Below, piece by piece: positions 7,496 to 16,036 of a stretch of 27,334 nt of DNA. Source of the DNA: CAYLLN01 sp036496265 (GTDB lineage: Bacteria; Planctomycetota; Planctomycetia; Pirellulales; Pirellulaceae); the NCBI GenBank assembly GCA_036496265.1, contig DASXLL010000207.1, positions 1 to 27,334 on the forward strand, read 5' to 3'. The notes beneath the pieces are model-generated. The model had not been told where the DNA came from and did no database searches. It saw only the letters and a program-made list of their open reading frames with translations. Each line of letters opens with the position of its first letter. Positions within the stretch are counted from its first letter, which is position 1. A program made the translations under genes and the position numbers.

Positions 7496-7972
7496 ATGTT
7501 CTTGTCAAGCATTCCGTTGGAGTTCGCGATTTGTCAGCGATTTTTTGCAGGAATATTGCCAGCGAGTCGCTATGCGGTCCTCCTCCTTGTCTCACTTTGC
7601 CTCACCTTTAACGGTGGCTGTTCTTCCTCTGGGCTCTATTCAGTAACCGGCAAAGTCACCGACCAAGCCGGCCAGCCGATCGAGGGCCTGACTGGCTCTG
7701 AGGTCAGTTTCGAAGGTGGCAGCAGCAGCAGCGTCGGCGAGATCAAGGCCGACGGCACCTTCACGCTCTACACCAACAAGCCTGGCGACGGCGTTCCGCC
7801 CGGCGATTACAAGGTCTATTTCCCCCGCCGCCGCATCGACTCCGAACGCGAAGCGCCCCAATCGATCGAAGCTAAGTTCGAAAAGCCCGAAACCTCCGGC
7901 TTAGAGGCGAAAGTCGAGCCCAAGAGCAACAAATTCGAGTTCAAGCTCAACCGCGCCGGCAAAAAGGGTTAG
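7496..7972 (+). CDS. Small predicted lipoprotein, carboxypeptidase-regulatory-like fold
   Basis: A 158-residue exported protein. An unusually long N-terminal stretch leads into a hydrophobic helix and NGGCSSSG, with Cys42 as the likely lipidated residue. The lipobox is imperfect because the -3 residue is Asn. The mature part starts VTGKVTDQAGQPIEG and continues through a GTFTLYT...PPGDYKVYF pattern, the beta-sandwich arrangement seen in carboxypeptidase-regulatory-like lipoproteins of planctomycetes. A Lys/Glu-rich tail follows. Such genes often accompany DUF1559 genes, and here it is divergent from one. There is no other Met near the start, so the 7496 ATG is kept. Function is unknown, probably envelope-associated. 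Confidence 0.8.
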   Translation: MFLSSIPLEFAICQRFFAGILPASRYAVLLLVSLCLTFNGGCSSSGLYSVTGKVTDQAGQPIEGLTGSEVSFEGGSSSSVGEIKADGTFTLYTNKPGDGVPPGDYKVYFPRRRIDSEREAPQSIEAKFEKPETSGLEAKVEPKSNKFEFKLNRAGKKG

Positions 7973-8043
7973 CGCGACACCACTCTGGCGGGCCTCTTAA
8001 GCGTTGCCTAATGACAGGACCGGACTATGTAGCGCGGCGGGCA

Positions 8044-9885
8044 TCAATTCTTCGCCGCGGCGGCCGCGGCGACGGACTCGTCGAGCAGACCGGGTACGAT
8101 TGCCCTGGTTGGCTTGCGGAACTCGTTATCGTGAACCAGCAGTCCTTGTTGGCCGACGAAGTAGGTGTTGAAGTCGTCAACGACCAGATTGTAAGTGTTG
8201 TCTTCGCCGGCCGGTTCGACCTTCTCAATCCGAATTGCGGAATCAAGACCGTGCAGAAAATCGCCTGCGCGTAACTCTTTCGCCATTTTCCAGCCGGTGC
8301 CAGCAACCCAGAACGGATGGCCCACCGTGGCGATGATTTCGTCGCCGGCCACGCGAATGCAGACCATCTTTCTCGGCGGACGCAATGTTGTGCGCAAGAC
8401 CGGCTTAAAGGCCAACTCGCCGCTGTCTTGGTCCTGGGCGAGTACGCGATCGCCGGCCTTAATTGCTTCGATCGGCAGCAGGCCCAGCTGCGTGCGCACG
8501 AGCGTTCCGGCTACAAAGCAGGAACTGCCAACTCCGCCATAATAGTAAGTCGACGGCTGCTGTTGATAGGCACAAAAGGTGGGCTTGGGCCAGTAGTACT
8601 GATTGTAATCCTGCCACCAATCCCAGTACTGTGTTGCATCGCGGGAAAGCGTCGCCCCTGAGAGTTGTTCGAGCACGTCGAATGTCCGGCGGTTCGCCTC
8701 GGCAATCTGCATATTGGTGAGTTCTGTCTCCGTGCTGGCAAGTTGCGCGCGCGATGCTGCGTTGTTCACTTCCGCGCCGACATTCACGGGATCGGCTCGG
8801 CCGAAGATCGAAAAACTGCGACGACGGGGACTCCAGAACATTGGCAGCGACGATTGCGATTGAATGCTGATATATCGCGCGCCGGCCTCTTCCATGCCAA
8901 TCGCTTGCGAGTACTCGACAGCGCCTCTGGCATTAACCTGGATGGAAAACTGCATTTTCACAGGGGCAAGCAAGCCGGAAAGCAACAACTGCATGTAGTC
9001 TTGCTTCGTGCGTTTCTTAAGCTCAGCGACGGCGGCGCTGCGGGCCGGCGGATACGGAGACATGACGGCAACGCGAGCCAGCGCCTCGGTGGATTCGATA
9101 TGTGGAAATCGTGCGAAGACCTTGACCGCCTCTTCGCTAAAACGCTCGTCCGCCTCTGCGAGCAGCGACTGCAGCACGAGAATGACCTTTGGATCATTGA
9201 TGGTTGTCAATTCTCGGATTGCCTTTTCGCCAGCCCCGCTCGATTCTTCGTCGATCACCAACTGCAACCGCTTTAGCGATGGCCGCCATTGTCGAATGGC
9301 CGCCTCCACATGTTCCGCGCGATCTTGACGCTGCTTGAGCTCGCTGCCAGTGACCCAAGTTCCGCCGACATTGTGCAGGTCGAGCCGGCGGATGGCTTCC
9401 GCCTGTGTGTCGGCATCCACATCGCTTCGAGCGAGGAGTTGGGCATAGTGCAAGCGGGCCAGATCGTCGAGCCCGGCCTTCAAACACCAGCGGGCCAAGC
9501 CTCGCGTCCGCTTTGAATTGCCATCCGCCTCGTCGCGGAGCTTGCGATATTCGGCCAGTTGTGGATCGCTAGCGGCCTCTTGCTGCGCGTTGTCGAGCGT
9601 GAGCCACCTGTTGCCGATACGAACACGAGCCAGATGCCAGTTGGCTTCAGCCAGGTCCGGTTCGGCGCGAACCGCGCTGTTAAGTAGCTCGGCGCGGCGC
9701 TCATTGTCGCCCGCAGCCTCGGCTCGCAACGCGGCTATGACTTGTCTGTTAGCGACTTGTCTATTGGCGTCGCCCGCAGCCGGATTTGCCTTGACGCCTT
9801 TGTCCGCCGCGTGAAGAAATAGGGAATCAATGGCTCCGAAAGTGGCAACACATGCCACGGCCAACCGAGAGATCATGCGCGACAT
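8044..9885 (-). CDS. Large secreted protein with C-terminal Hint (intein/hedgehog-type) domain
   Basis: A 613-residue protein. A signal peptide (about 1-27, ending LFLHA|AD) follows a good Shine-Dalgarno stretch (GAGGAGAGAG before the ATG). Residues 45-300 are helical, with TPR/HEAT-like patterns (LLNSAVRAEPDLAEANWHLA; EEAVKVFARFPHIESTEALARVA). Residues 310-400 look beta-rich, and 418-450 are aromatic (WDWWQDYNQYYW). The C-terminal 455-587 is a Hint domain: Cys456 in SCFVAGTLV, T520-x2-H523 in TVGHPFW, and the terminal LLVHDN. Hint domains cleave the peptide chain next to their Asn. Only 26 residues follow (588-613), with no toxin domain, and Glu rather than Cys/Ser/Thr follows the Asn, so cleavage but not splicing is plausible. 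The biological role is unknown. Confidence 0.88.
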   Translation of the reverse strand: MSRMISRLAVACVATFGAIDSLFLHAADKGVKANPAAGDANRQVANRQVIAALRAEAAGDNERRAELLNSAVRAEPDLAEANWHLARVRIGNRWLTLDNAQQEAASDPQLAEYRKLRDEADGNSKRTRGLARWCLKAGLDDLARLHYAQLLARSDVDADTQAEAIRRLDLHNVGGTWVTGSELKQRQDRAEHVEAAIRQWRPSLKRLQLVIDEESSGAGEKAIRELTTINDPKVILVLQSLLAEADERFSEEAVKVFARFPHIESTEALARVAVMSPYPPARSAAVAELKKRTKQDYMQLLLSGLLAPVKMQFSIQVNARGAVEYSQAIGMEEAGARYISIQSQSSLPMFWSPRRRSFSIFGRADPVNVGAEVNNAASRAQLASTETELTNMQIAEANRRTFDVLEQLSGATLSRDATQYWDWWQDYNQYYWPKPTFCAYQQQPSTYYYGGVGSSCFVAGTLVRTQLGLLPIEAIKAGDRVLAQDQDSGELAFKPVLRTTLRPPRKMVCIRVAGDEIIATVGHPFWVAGTGWKMAKELRAGDFLHGLDSAIRIEKVEPAGEDNTYNLVVDDFNTYFVGQQGLLVHDNEFRKPTRAIVPGLLDESVAAAAAAKN

Positions 9886-10075
9886 ATCTCTCTCCTCTGT
9901 CGGATTGTGCGGTCGCCATGCCCCCAGCGCCGCTGAACCGCATTCTAACGATTCGGATTCACCGAGCCATGCTCGACCGGTTCAGATTCGTGAAAAAACG
10001 GTAACGTGGCATCCCGACAGAATGTCGCGGCTCAAGGTGTTCTCAATGGCCTACGGTCATGCGGCCAAGACAATG

Positions 10076-10516
10076 CTAATCCGCCAGATCAAAATTCGCC
10101 GTATTCCCGCCGCGTTTGACCTCGAATGTCAATCCGGACGAATCGGGTGCGAAATACTTTTGCGGAATCAGAGGGGCGCCGGGCATCATCTCGCCGGGCA
10201 TACCAGTCACAACTTCGCCAGACTTCGGCGGTCGCTCGGGACCGCGGGCAATAATGTGAACACGATACTTGCCAGGCATAGCACCTTCACCTTTGACGGC
10301 AGTGCTCAATGAATAACGACCATTGTCGTCCGTTCGTCCGGCCGCCGGTTTGCCCTCCGCGGATTCCGGCGTGAACGTCACATCGGCATTCGGCACCGGC
10401 TTACCTTTGTAATTCACCTGTCCGCTCACGGCAGCCGTGCCACTGCCACCCCCGCAGCCCACCAAAAAGGTCAATACAGCGCAAGATAAAAGCAGCGGGA
10501 GATGATTCCTTCGCAT
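10076..10516 (-). CDS. Small predicted lipoprotein, carboxypeptidase-regulatory-like fold
   Basis: A 146-residue lipoprotein. The N-terminus MRRNHLPLLLSCAVLTFLVG leads to the lipobox LVGC, with Cys21 lipidated and a GGGSG spacer behind it. The mature domain follows the pattern VSGQVNYKGKPVPNADVTF...DDNGRYSLST...PGKYRVHI, the beta-sandwich seen in planctomycete lipoproteins. It lies 72 bp downstream of the DUF1559 gene 10589-11707 on the same strand. That DUF1559-then-lipoprotein order is common in planctomycetes, so the two are probably co-transcribed and may act together at the envelope. Actual function is unknown. Confidence 0.88.
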   Translation of the reverse strand: MRRNHLPLLLSCAVLTFLVGCGGGSGTAAVSGQVNYKGKPVPNADVTFTPESAEGKPAAGRTDDNGRYSLSTAVKGEGAMPGKYRVHIIARGPERPPKSGEVVTGMPGEMMPGAPLIPQKYFAPDSSGLTFEVKRGGNTANFDLAD

Positions 10517-10588
10517 GACGAGCTACAGTAATCCTTAGTGAATAAAGAGTGCGACTTGGAGCAGCAATGGAAACACAGTTCGCGCCAT

Positions 10589-11707
10589 TCACGGCGGGGT
10601 GGCATATTCCCCGCCAGCGCGACTCCCCATCGCGTTATAAGTGATCTGATTAATATTTTGAGTCAGAAATGTGACTGATCCGTCGCCCATCGCGAAAATG
10701 CTGCCGCCCGGGTGATGGCTCTGAAAACCGCGGCCGCGCCACGGCGCTGTCGCCGAGCAGCCAGGACAGTAAAACGATCGTTGCTGCACCGAGTTTTGAA
10801 TGTTGAAGTTGATCGGCAAGCCCGTGCCGTTGACGTTGCCCGTCGTGGTGAACCACACAATGTCGTAGCCGGAGGCCATTGTCGATGTGTGGCCGAGCAT
10901 AATCGTGTTGCTCAGGCCGTCGGTCGCCTGGGCGAAACGGATCGGCGGAATGCTGGCGCGATAGTCCCAAAAGCCGCGATGGTTTGGCCCGCCACCGAAC
11001 CCAAATGCCGGCTGCGAGCAGTTCGGACCGACGGCATAACCCGCCCCCGAATTACTCTGGCTGCAGCCACCACAGCCGTAAAGCGTCTGGGCGTTCGCGC
11101 CCCAGGTGTAACCGATCGTATCTCCTTGGATGAATCCGTCGCCAAAGCTGCCCATGTAATGCGAGGGCCGAGAGTTGATGACCTGTGCGGAGCCGTTGGC
11201 GATTGTCCCGGTGAATGTGGCCACACCGCTGCCATCGTTGCAAGTTGCATTCGGCAAACCGCGATTATCGGCTTTGCCCGACCCTAAAGGATCGCTTGGG
11301 CATGTCAGGCTGCCGATTTTGGCGTTGTGAATCAGCGTCATGCTGTTGCAACATGTATTGGTCATGAATTTGTTGACGGCGATGATGTCGTACAGCGGCT
11401 TTTGCTCGATGAAAGGAAGAAGATAGGGAATGAAACCCCAGCCGTTTCCGAATCCGCCCGGCGCTGCTGCGGTGCCCGGGACGGGAGTGGCACTTACGCA
11501 CGGGGGCACGGTGTTATTCGTGTCATGAAAATTGTGAACAGCCAGCACGACCTGCCGAATGTTGTTCGTGCATTGCGACCGCCGCGCCGCCTCACGCGCC
11601 GACTGAACCGCCGGCAGCAACAGCGCCACCAGCACGCCGATGATCGCAATCACGACGAGCAATTCAACGAGCGTAAATCCTCGACGCCACGATTTCGAAG
11701 CGAACAT
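10589..11707 (-). CDS. DUF1559 protein with prepilin-type N-terminus
   Basis: A 372-residue DUF1559 protein. The ATG at 11707 (MFASKSWRRGFTLVELL) is chosen because it puts the prepilin signal at the usual distance; a 22-residue upstream extension to 11773 lacks family character. The signal, hydrophobic helix and SAREAARRSQCTNNIRQ segment match the family, and the C-terminal signature SHHPGGSIFAMGDGSVTFL (H-x8-DG) is present. The central part is Gly-, Asn- and Cys-rich, including CGGCSQSNSGAG and CPGC, so disulfides are likely in the exported protein. It is a paralogue of 6421-7389 with the same N-terminal 40 residues and a diverged body. It is followed by a lipoprotein gene on the same strand. 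Confidence 0.93.
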   Translation of the reverse strand: MFASKSWRRGFTLVELLVVIAIIGVLVALLLPAVQSAREAARRSQCTNNIRQVVLAVHNFHDTNNTVPPCVSATPVPGTAAAPGGFGNGWGFIPYLLPFIEQKPLYDIIAVNKFMTNTCCNSMTLIHNAKIGSLTCPSDPLGSGKADNRGLPNATCNDGSGVATFTGTIANGSAQVINSRPSHYMGSFGDGFIQGDTIGYTWGANAQTLYGCGGCSQSNSGAGYAVGPNCSQPAFGFGGGPNHRGFWDYRASIPPIRFAQATDGLSNTIMLGHTSTMASGYDIVWFTTTGNVNGTGLPINFNIQNSVQQRSFYCPGCSATAPWRGRGFQSHHPGGSIFAMGDGSVTFLTQNINQITYNAMGSRAGGEYATPP

Positions 11708-11907
11708 AACTAGTTCTCCACGAGGACGCCGCTGCCCCGCAAACGTCCCGCCAATCAAACAATCCAATCGCAAACTATCAAACCGCGCTCGTGGTCAGAT
11801 GGACCAAGGGGGAGCCAAAACGGCGGGCTTTTGTTAAGAACATCTTAAGGCGGCGAATGTCGCGTTGCTACCGCATTTCAGTCCCGGCGGCGATGAGATT
11901 TCCGTAA

Positions 11908-12582
11908 TTATCCCTTCTTGCCATCATCGTCTTTGGCCTTGGCGTCTTTACCCTTCCCTTTTTCCTTTTTCAGCTCCGCTTGCGCTGCTGCCTTCTCTTC
12001 CGCGTTCAGCTTGCCGTCGCCGTTTTTGTCGAACCGTTGGACAAGAGGATTGCCGCTCTTGGCAGTTTTGTTGCCAGCCCCATTGGGCGGCGCCAGCAAC
12101 GGCTGCGGCGGTATCGCGCTACCTCCACCACCGCCACCACCTCCTCGCAATCCGCCCCGCATCCCGCCACCTGTGCCGCCACCCATCATTCGCTGGTATG
12201 CCGCCTGGGCGGCAAAAGCTTCCTGCGGATTCAGCTTGCCGTCGCCGTCGCGGTCGAACTGTTTGGCAAACTGATCAGCGCCGGGGAAACCGCCCGGTGG
12301 GATGCCCAGATTGATGCCCTCCCGCCGCATCGCTTCTTGCGCCATCAGTTGTTCTTGAGCGCTAAGCACTCCGTTTCGATCGACATCGAATCGCGAAAGC
12401 AACTGTTGCTGCATCTGCTCAATGCTCGGCTGCACACCTGGCGTCGTGCCCGGCACGGGCACAGATGAACTTGGCACACCCGTCGGAGCAGGCGTAGTCG
12501 GTGCCTTTGGCGCTGTCTGAGCCATCGCAGCCACAGAGAACCACACACTAACTAAGCCAGCCAGTACAGCGTCGCGAAACAT
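11908..12582 (-). CDS. Secreted EF-hand protein with glycine-rich linker
   Basis: A 224-residue protein from the ATG at 12582; a TTG five codons upstream is less likely. The signal peptide ends near AMA|QT (about 1-21). A Pro/Thr-rich linker precedes three canonical EF-hand calcium loops: DVDRNGVLSAQE (66-77), DRDGDGKLNPQE (110-121) and DKNGDGKLNAEE (185-196). Loops 2 and 3 are separated by a Gly-rich run (about 134-155) and a Pro-rich stretch, so only loops 1 and 2 are near enough to pair. The C-terminus is a Lys/Asp tail. It is expected to bind calcium outside the cytoplasm, perhaps as a scaffold or matrix protein. It lies upstream of the DUF1559 gene on the same strand with a 200 bp gap. 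Confidence 0.9.
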   Translation of the reverse strand: MFRDAVLAGLVSVWFSVAAMAQTAPKAPTTPAPTGVPSSSVPVPGTTPGVQPSIEQMQQQLLSRFDVDRNGVLSAQEQLMAQEAMRREGINLGIPPGGFPGADQFAKQFDRDGDGKLNPQEAFAAQAAYQRMMGGGTGGGMRGGLRGGGGGGGGSAIPPQPLLAPPNGAGNKTAKSGNPLVQRFDKNGDGKLNAEEKAAAQAELKKEKGKGKDAKAKDDDGKKG

Positions 12583-12777
12583 AACAAACCTCAACAATCA
12601 AAATCGCCGACATGCCCCGTTGCCCGCCGTCGTCCTTGCGAATCGTAATTGCAAAACCATCCTTGCGAAACGCGGCGCTATCACTAAGAGTACCTTGTCG
12701 TTCGCTGCCAAAGCCATAGTTAAGCCGTACAATTCGTAACCAAAACCGTCCGATTCCGGCCGAAAACCGAGGAAAGC

Positions 12778-14970
12778 ATGGCTACCGCCGAACAAACGCT
12801 CGAACAAGGCTGGAAAGCACAAAAGGCGGGCGACCCGCGAACGGCTGAGCGTTTTTATCGCCAGACTCTCGCCGACCACCCCAGTGACGGCAACGCCTGG
12901 TGCTTTCTCGGCATGGCGCTGCACGATCAAGAGCGTTACCACGAAGCCGTCGCCGCCTATGAAAAGTCCCTCGCCCTACAGCCGAGCACTCACATCACGC
13001 TCAACAACCTCGGCAACACCTACCGCCTGATGCGGCAGCTCGACAAAGCCGTCGAGTGCTTCGACAAGGCCATTCGCCTCAAGCCCGACTACCTGATTGC
13101 TTTCAAAAACAAAGCCACCAGCCTCTGCTGGGAAGGCAACGTCCCGGAAGCGCTCGCCGTTTATCAGCAGGCCGAAAAAATCGCTCCGAAAGATCCCGAC
13201 ATCCATAAGCACCTCGGCATCATGCGTCTCCTGCTCGGCGATTTCGCCGGCGGCTGGCCCGAATACGACTGGCGCTGGCAAACGGGCGAAGTCGTCCTGC
13301 CGGATATCGACGTCGCCCGGTGGGACGGCTCATCGCTCGATGGCAAAACGATCTTGCTCACGCCCGAGCAAGGACTCGGCGACACAATCCAGTTCATTCG
13401 CTACGCAAAATGGCTCAAGGACAAATACAACTGCCGCGTCATCTTTCAGTGCCCCAAGCAACTCAAACAGCTGCTCGCCACCGTCGCCGGCGTTGACGAC
13501 TGGGTCGAGACGCTCAACAGCCTGCCGCCCGTCGATTGGTTCGCGCCACTCCTGCACGTGCCGAATGTCCTCTGCCAAGAACCGGCCGACTTTCCGGCTC
13601 AAGTGCCATATATCTCAGCCGACGAAAAACTCGTCGCGGCCTGGCGGGAAAAGTTAAAGCCGTATGGCGGCCTCCGCATCGGCATCGCCTGGCGCGGCAG
13701 CCCCGGCCACCAGGCCGACGTATTTCGCAGCCTGCCGCTGGAAACGCTCACTGGCCTGATGCGCCTCAAAAACATCCATTTCTTCAGCCTGCAAAAAGGC
13801 CCGGCTCGCGAGGAGCTGAACAAACTCGCCGCCCGCATCGACGTCATCGACCTCGGTGGCGACATCGACGAAAAAACCGGTGCATTCGTCGAGACGGCCG
13901 CCGTCATGAAAAACCTGGACCTCGTCCTCGCCTGCGACACGGCGATCATCCATGTCGCCGGCGCGCTCGGCGTGCCCGTCTGGGCCTTGCTCTCCAACGT
14001 TGCCGACTGGCGCTGGCTCGCCAAGGGCGACACGACGCCGTGGTACCCCACGATGCGTCTCTTTCGTCAACAAAAAATCGGCGACTGGCCGGGTGTCATC
14101 GAGCAGATCGAAACAGCCCTGCTCGCCGAATTTCCGCTGGTGCATAAGAAAACGCCAACCGACTACCATCTCGCCACCAGCGGCTTCAACCGCGTCACCC
14201 GCACCAAACGCGGTCTGGCCATGTATAACCGGCACGACAAATATGTCGGCCGCTCGCTCGATCTTTATGGCGAATATTCGACCAGCGAGCAAGACCTTTT
14301 CCGTCAGGCCGTCCGCCCCGGCTGGCTCGTCGTCGAAGCCGGGGCCAGCAGTGGCGCTCACACGCTCGTCTTCTCCCGCAGCGTTGGCAAGAGCGGCCAC
14401 GTCATCGCCTTCGAGCCGCAGCGGGCCTTGTTTCAAGTGCTATGCGGCAACATGGCGCTCAATAGCATCACAAATGTCGAGTGCCGCCGCGAAGCACTCG
14501 GCGAGAAGCCCGGCAAAATTCGCGTGCCTCCGCTCGACTATAGCCAGGAAGCCAACATCTCCGGGCTCGTCCTCGGCGGCGACCGCGGCGACGAAGTCTC
14601 CGTCATCACGATCGACAGCCTCAACTTGCCGCGCTGCGATTTTCTCAAGATCGACGTCGAAGGCCTGGAGCTCGCCGTCCTCCGCGGCGCGCGGAAAACG
14701 ATCGAAAAGCGCCGCCCGATCCTCTACCTCGACAACCGCCGCCGCGAAAACTCCCCTGCCATCATCGAGCTGCTCCACTCGCTCGACTACGTACTCTATT
14801 GGCACACCGCCCCGCTGTTCGACGCCAACAACTTCTATCAGAACGATGACAACATCTTCGGCGGCGGCGTCTCCGTGAACATGCTCTGCATCCACAAGTC
14901 CATCGCCACAGACATCGCCGGCCTGCGCAAAGTCGAAGGACCACAAAGCGACTGGCGCGACAGCGGGTGA
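12778..14970 (+). CDS. Fusion protein: TPR repeats, glycosyltransferase and FkbM-type methyltransferase
   Basis: A 730-residue protein with three parts. Residues 1-155 are TPR repeats (for example AVAAYEKSLALQPS, AVECFDKAIRLKPD). Residues 155-450 form a GT-B glycosyltransferase-like unit with GLGDTIQFIRYAKWL (199-213), a second-lobe start IGIAWRGSPGHQADVFRSLP (301-320) and the donor-site-like segment DTAIIHVAGALGVPVWALL (387-405). This is the arrangement of bacterial TPR-glycosyltransferases related to heptosyl/O-GlcNAc-type enzymes. Residues 495-715 are an FkbM methyltransferase: SAM loop VVEAGASSGAHTLVF (518-532), an acidic residue in IAFEP, and FLKIDVEGLELAVLRGA (622-638). It probably modifies a glycan or protein with a sugar and then methylates it. 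No signal peptide is visible, so it is likely cytoplasmic. Confidence 0.92.
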   Translation: MATAEQTLEQGWKAQKAGDPRTAERFYRQTLADHPSDGNAWCFLGMALHDQERYHEAVAAYEKSLALQPSTHITLNNLGNTYRLMRQLDKAVECFDKAIRLKPDYLIAFKNKATSLCWEGNVPEALAVYQQAEKIAPKDPDIHKHLGIMRLLLGDFAGGWPEYDWRWQTGEVVLPDIDVARWDGSSLDGKTILLTPEQGLGDTIQFIRYAKWLKDKYNCRVIFQCPKQLKQLLATVAGVDDWVETLNSLPPVDWFAPLLHVPNVLCQEPADFPAQVPYISADEKLVAAWREKLKPYGGLRIGIAWRGSPGHQADVFRSLPLETLTGLMRLKNIHFFSLQKGPAREELNKLAARIDVIDLGGDIDEKTGAFVETAAVMKNLDLVLACDTAIIHVAGALGVPVWALLSNVADWRWLAKGDTTPWYPTMRLFRQQKIGDWPGVIEQIETALLAEFPLVHKKTPTDYHLATSGFNRVTRTKRGLAMYNRHDKYVGRSLDLYGEYSTSEQDLFRQAVRPGWLVVEAGASSGAHTLVFSRSVGKSGHVIAFEPQRALFQVLCGNMALNSITNVECRREALGEKPGKIRVPPLDYSQEANISGLVLGGDRGDEVSVITIDSLNLPRCDFLKIDVEGLELAVLRGARKTIEKRRPILYLDNRRRENSPAIIELLHSLDYVLYWHTAPLFDANNFYQNDDNIFGGGVSVNMLCIHKSIATDIAGLRKVEGPQSDWRDSG

Positions 14971-15015
14971 CACCTGACGGAGACGATCCGAAGTAGATGG
15001 GTTCTTACAGGTACG

Positions 15016-15096
15016 TTTTGAACAGGAGATAACGGAGGCAACAGAGGATTGCTTACCTGATTTATCTCCGTTTTCTCTGTTTCCTCCTGTTCAAAA
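15016..15096. repeat. Inverted repeat with 9-nt internal periodicity (AACAGGAG type)
   Basis: The left arm reads TTTTGAACAGGAG and continues in 9-nt steps (GAACAGGAG, ATAACGGAG, GCAACAGAG). The right arm ends CTCCTGTTCAAAA and, reverse-complemented, gives GAACAGGAG, GAAACAGAG and AAAACGGAG. A GTACG pentamer lies just outside on the left (15011-15015), and the same letters occur at 15105-15109. It fills most of the 208-bp gap between the fusion gene and the FKBP gene. I remember this arm sequence as a widespread bacterial interspersed repeat; its role is unknown. Confidence 0.82.
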
Positions 15097-15178
15097 GCAT
15101 TCTTGTACGTAATGAAAGCCACGCTCCGGTGCATTGCGTACAAATTTGGGCGAGAATGACATTCAAAGGATTAGCTTC

Positions 15179-15892
15179 ATGCTTTACCAATCGTTCCTCT
15201 TATTCTCTTGTTTTTTAACTCTGGCGATCGCCCCGATATCGATTGGCAATAGCCAAGAATCTACGGGCAAGCTTCCCGCCCCTGCCTCTCCGCCATTGAA
15301 AACCCTCGAAGAGCAAGCCGCTTACGCCATCGGCCTCGAGATCGGCGAAGAAGCGCTCGCCAACGAGCCCGATCTCAATCCCGAAATCATCGCCCGCGGC
15401 CTCATCGACGCGATGAAAAAAGCCAAGCCTGCCCTTTCCGAAGACAAGGCCCAGGAAGCGATGAGCCAGTACATGGCCAAAAAGCTCGGCCCCGGCGCGG
15501 AAAAGAATCTCAAGGAAGGCAAAGAATTCCTCGCCACGAACAAAGCCAAACAAGGCGTGATCACCACCGACAGCGGCCTGCAATACTTCGTCATCAAATC
15601 CGGCACCGGCCGAACACCGAAGCCGACCGACGTCGTCCGCGTCCATTACAACGGCATGCTCCTCGACGGCAAAGTCTTCGACACCACCATTGGCAAAGAC
15701 GCCGCCGAAATCCCCGTCAACCGCGTCATCCCCGGCTGGACCGAAGCCCTCCTCAAAATGAAGGTCGGCGACAAATGGCGGCTCTACATCCCCTCCCAAC
15801 TCGCTTACGGCGCCCAAGGTCCACCAGGCGGCCCCATTCCGCCCTTCGCCACCCTCATCTTCGACGTCGAGCTCCTCGACATTGTCCAGTAA
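15179..15892 (+). CDS. FKBP-type peptidyl-prolyl cis-trans isomerase, exported (FkpA/Mip-like)
   Basis: A 237-residue prolyl isomerase, from the ATG at 15179 with AAAGGA about 8 nt upstream; the in-frame TTG at 15134 is disfavoured. Residues 1-25 form a signal sequence (LLFSCFLTLAIAPISIG). Residues 43-125 match the helical FKBP N-terminal dimerisation domain (AYAIGLEIGEEAL; GKEFLATNKAKQGV). Residues 130-237 are the FKBP catalytic domain with VRVHYNGMLLDGKVFDTT, VIPGWTEALLKMKVG, AYGAQG and the closing FDVELLDI. The active-site aromatic and acidic positions look intact. It would speed proline isomerisation, and probably folding, of exported proteins in the periplasm-like space. It stands alone between two repeat-bearing gaps. 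Confidence 0.93.
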   Translation: MLYQSFLLFSCFLTLAIAPISIGNSQESTGKLPAPASPPLKTLEEQAAYAIGLEIGEEALANEPDLNPEIIARGLIDAMKKAKPALSEDKAQEAMSQYMAKKLGPGAEKNLKEGKEFLATNKAKQGVITTDSGLQYFVIKSGTGRTPKPTDVVRVHYNGMLLDGKVFDTTIGKDAAEIPVNRVIPGWTEALLKMKVGDKWRLYIPSQLAYGAQGPPGGPIPPFATLIFDVELLDIVQ

Positions 15893-15967
15893 GCGGTGAT
15901 TTTGTGCCGTTGCCGTGACTTATCGACTGTGTGGGTGTGGTTTGCGTCGGGGGTGGCTGTGGTTCGC

Positions 15968-15991
15968 GCAGCGTACCACGGCTGACGCTGC
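15968..15991. repeat. Small stem-loop downstream of the FKBP gene
   Basis: GCAGCGT (15968-15974) and ACGCTGC (15985-15991) form a perfect 7-bp stem with a 10-nt loop. The DNA just upstream holds a loose direct repeat (GGGTGTGGTTTGCG and GGCTGTGGTTCGCG). No T-run follows, so it is not a standard terminator. It may be part of another interspersed repeat. Confidence 0.35.
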
Positions 15992-16036
15992 AATAATCGT
16001 GGCCACAATTGCGTTCCCCCTGAGCGAGGTCCCACC

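Noticed and set aside
8044..9885. Intein or polymorphic toxin
   Set aside because: No nucleophilic residue follows the terminal Asn, there is no host extein domain behind it, and the 26-residue tail is too short for a toxin. No immunity-like gene follows.
12121..12180. Long CCACCACCGCC tract as a structural or replication element
   Set aside because: It encodes the poly-glycine linker of the EF-hand protein on the minus strand, which explains it.
13654..14436. 260-codon antisense open frame in the fusion gene
   Set aside because: No family character, and the sense strand encodes clear glycosyltransferase and methyltransferase motifs.
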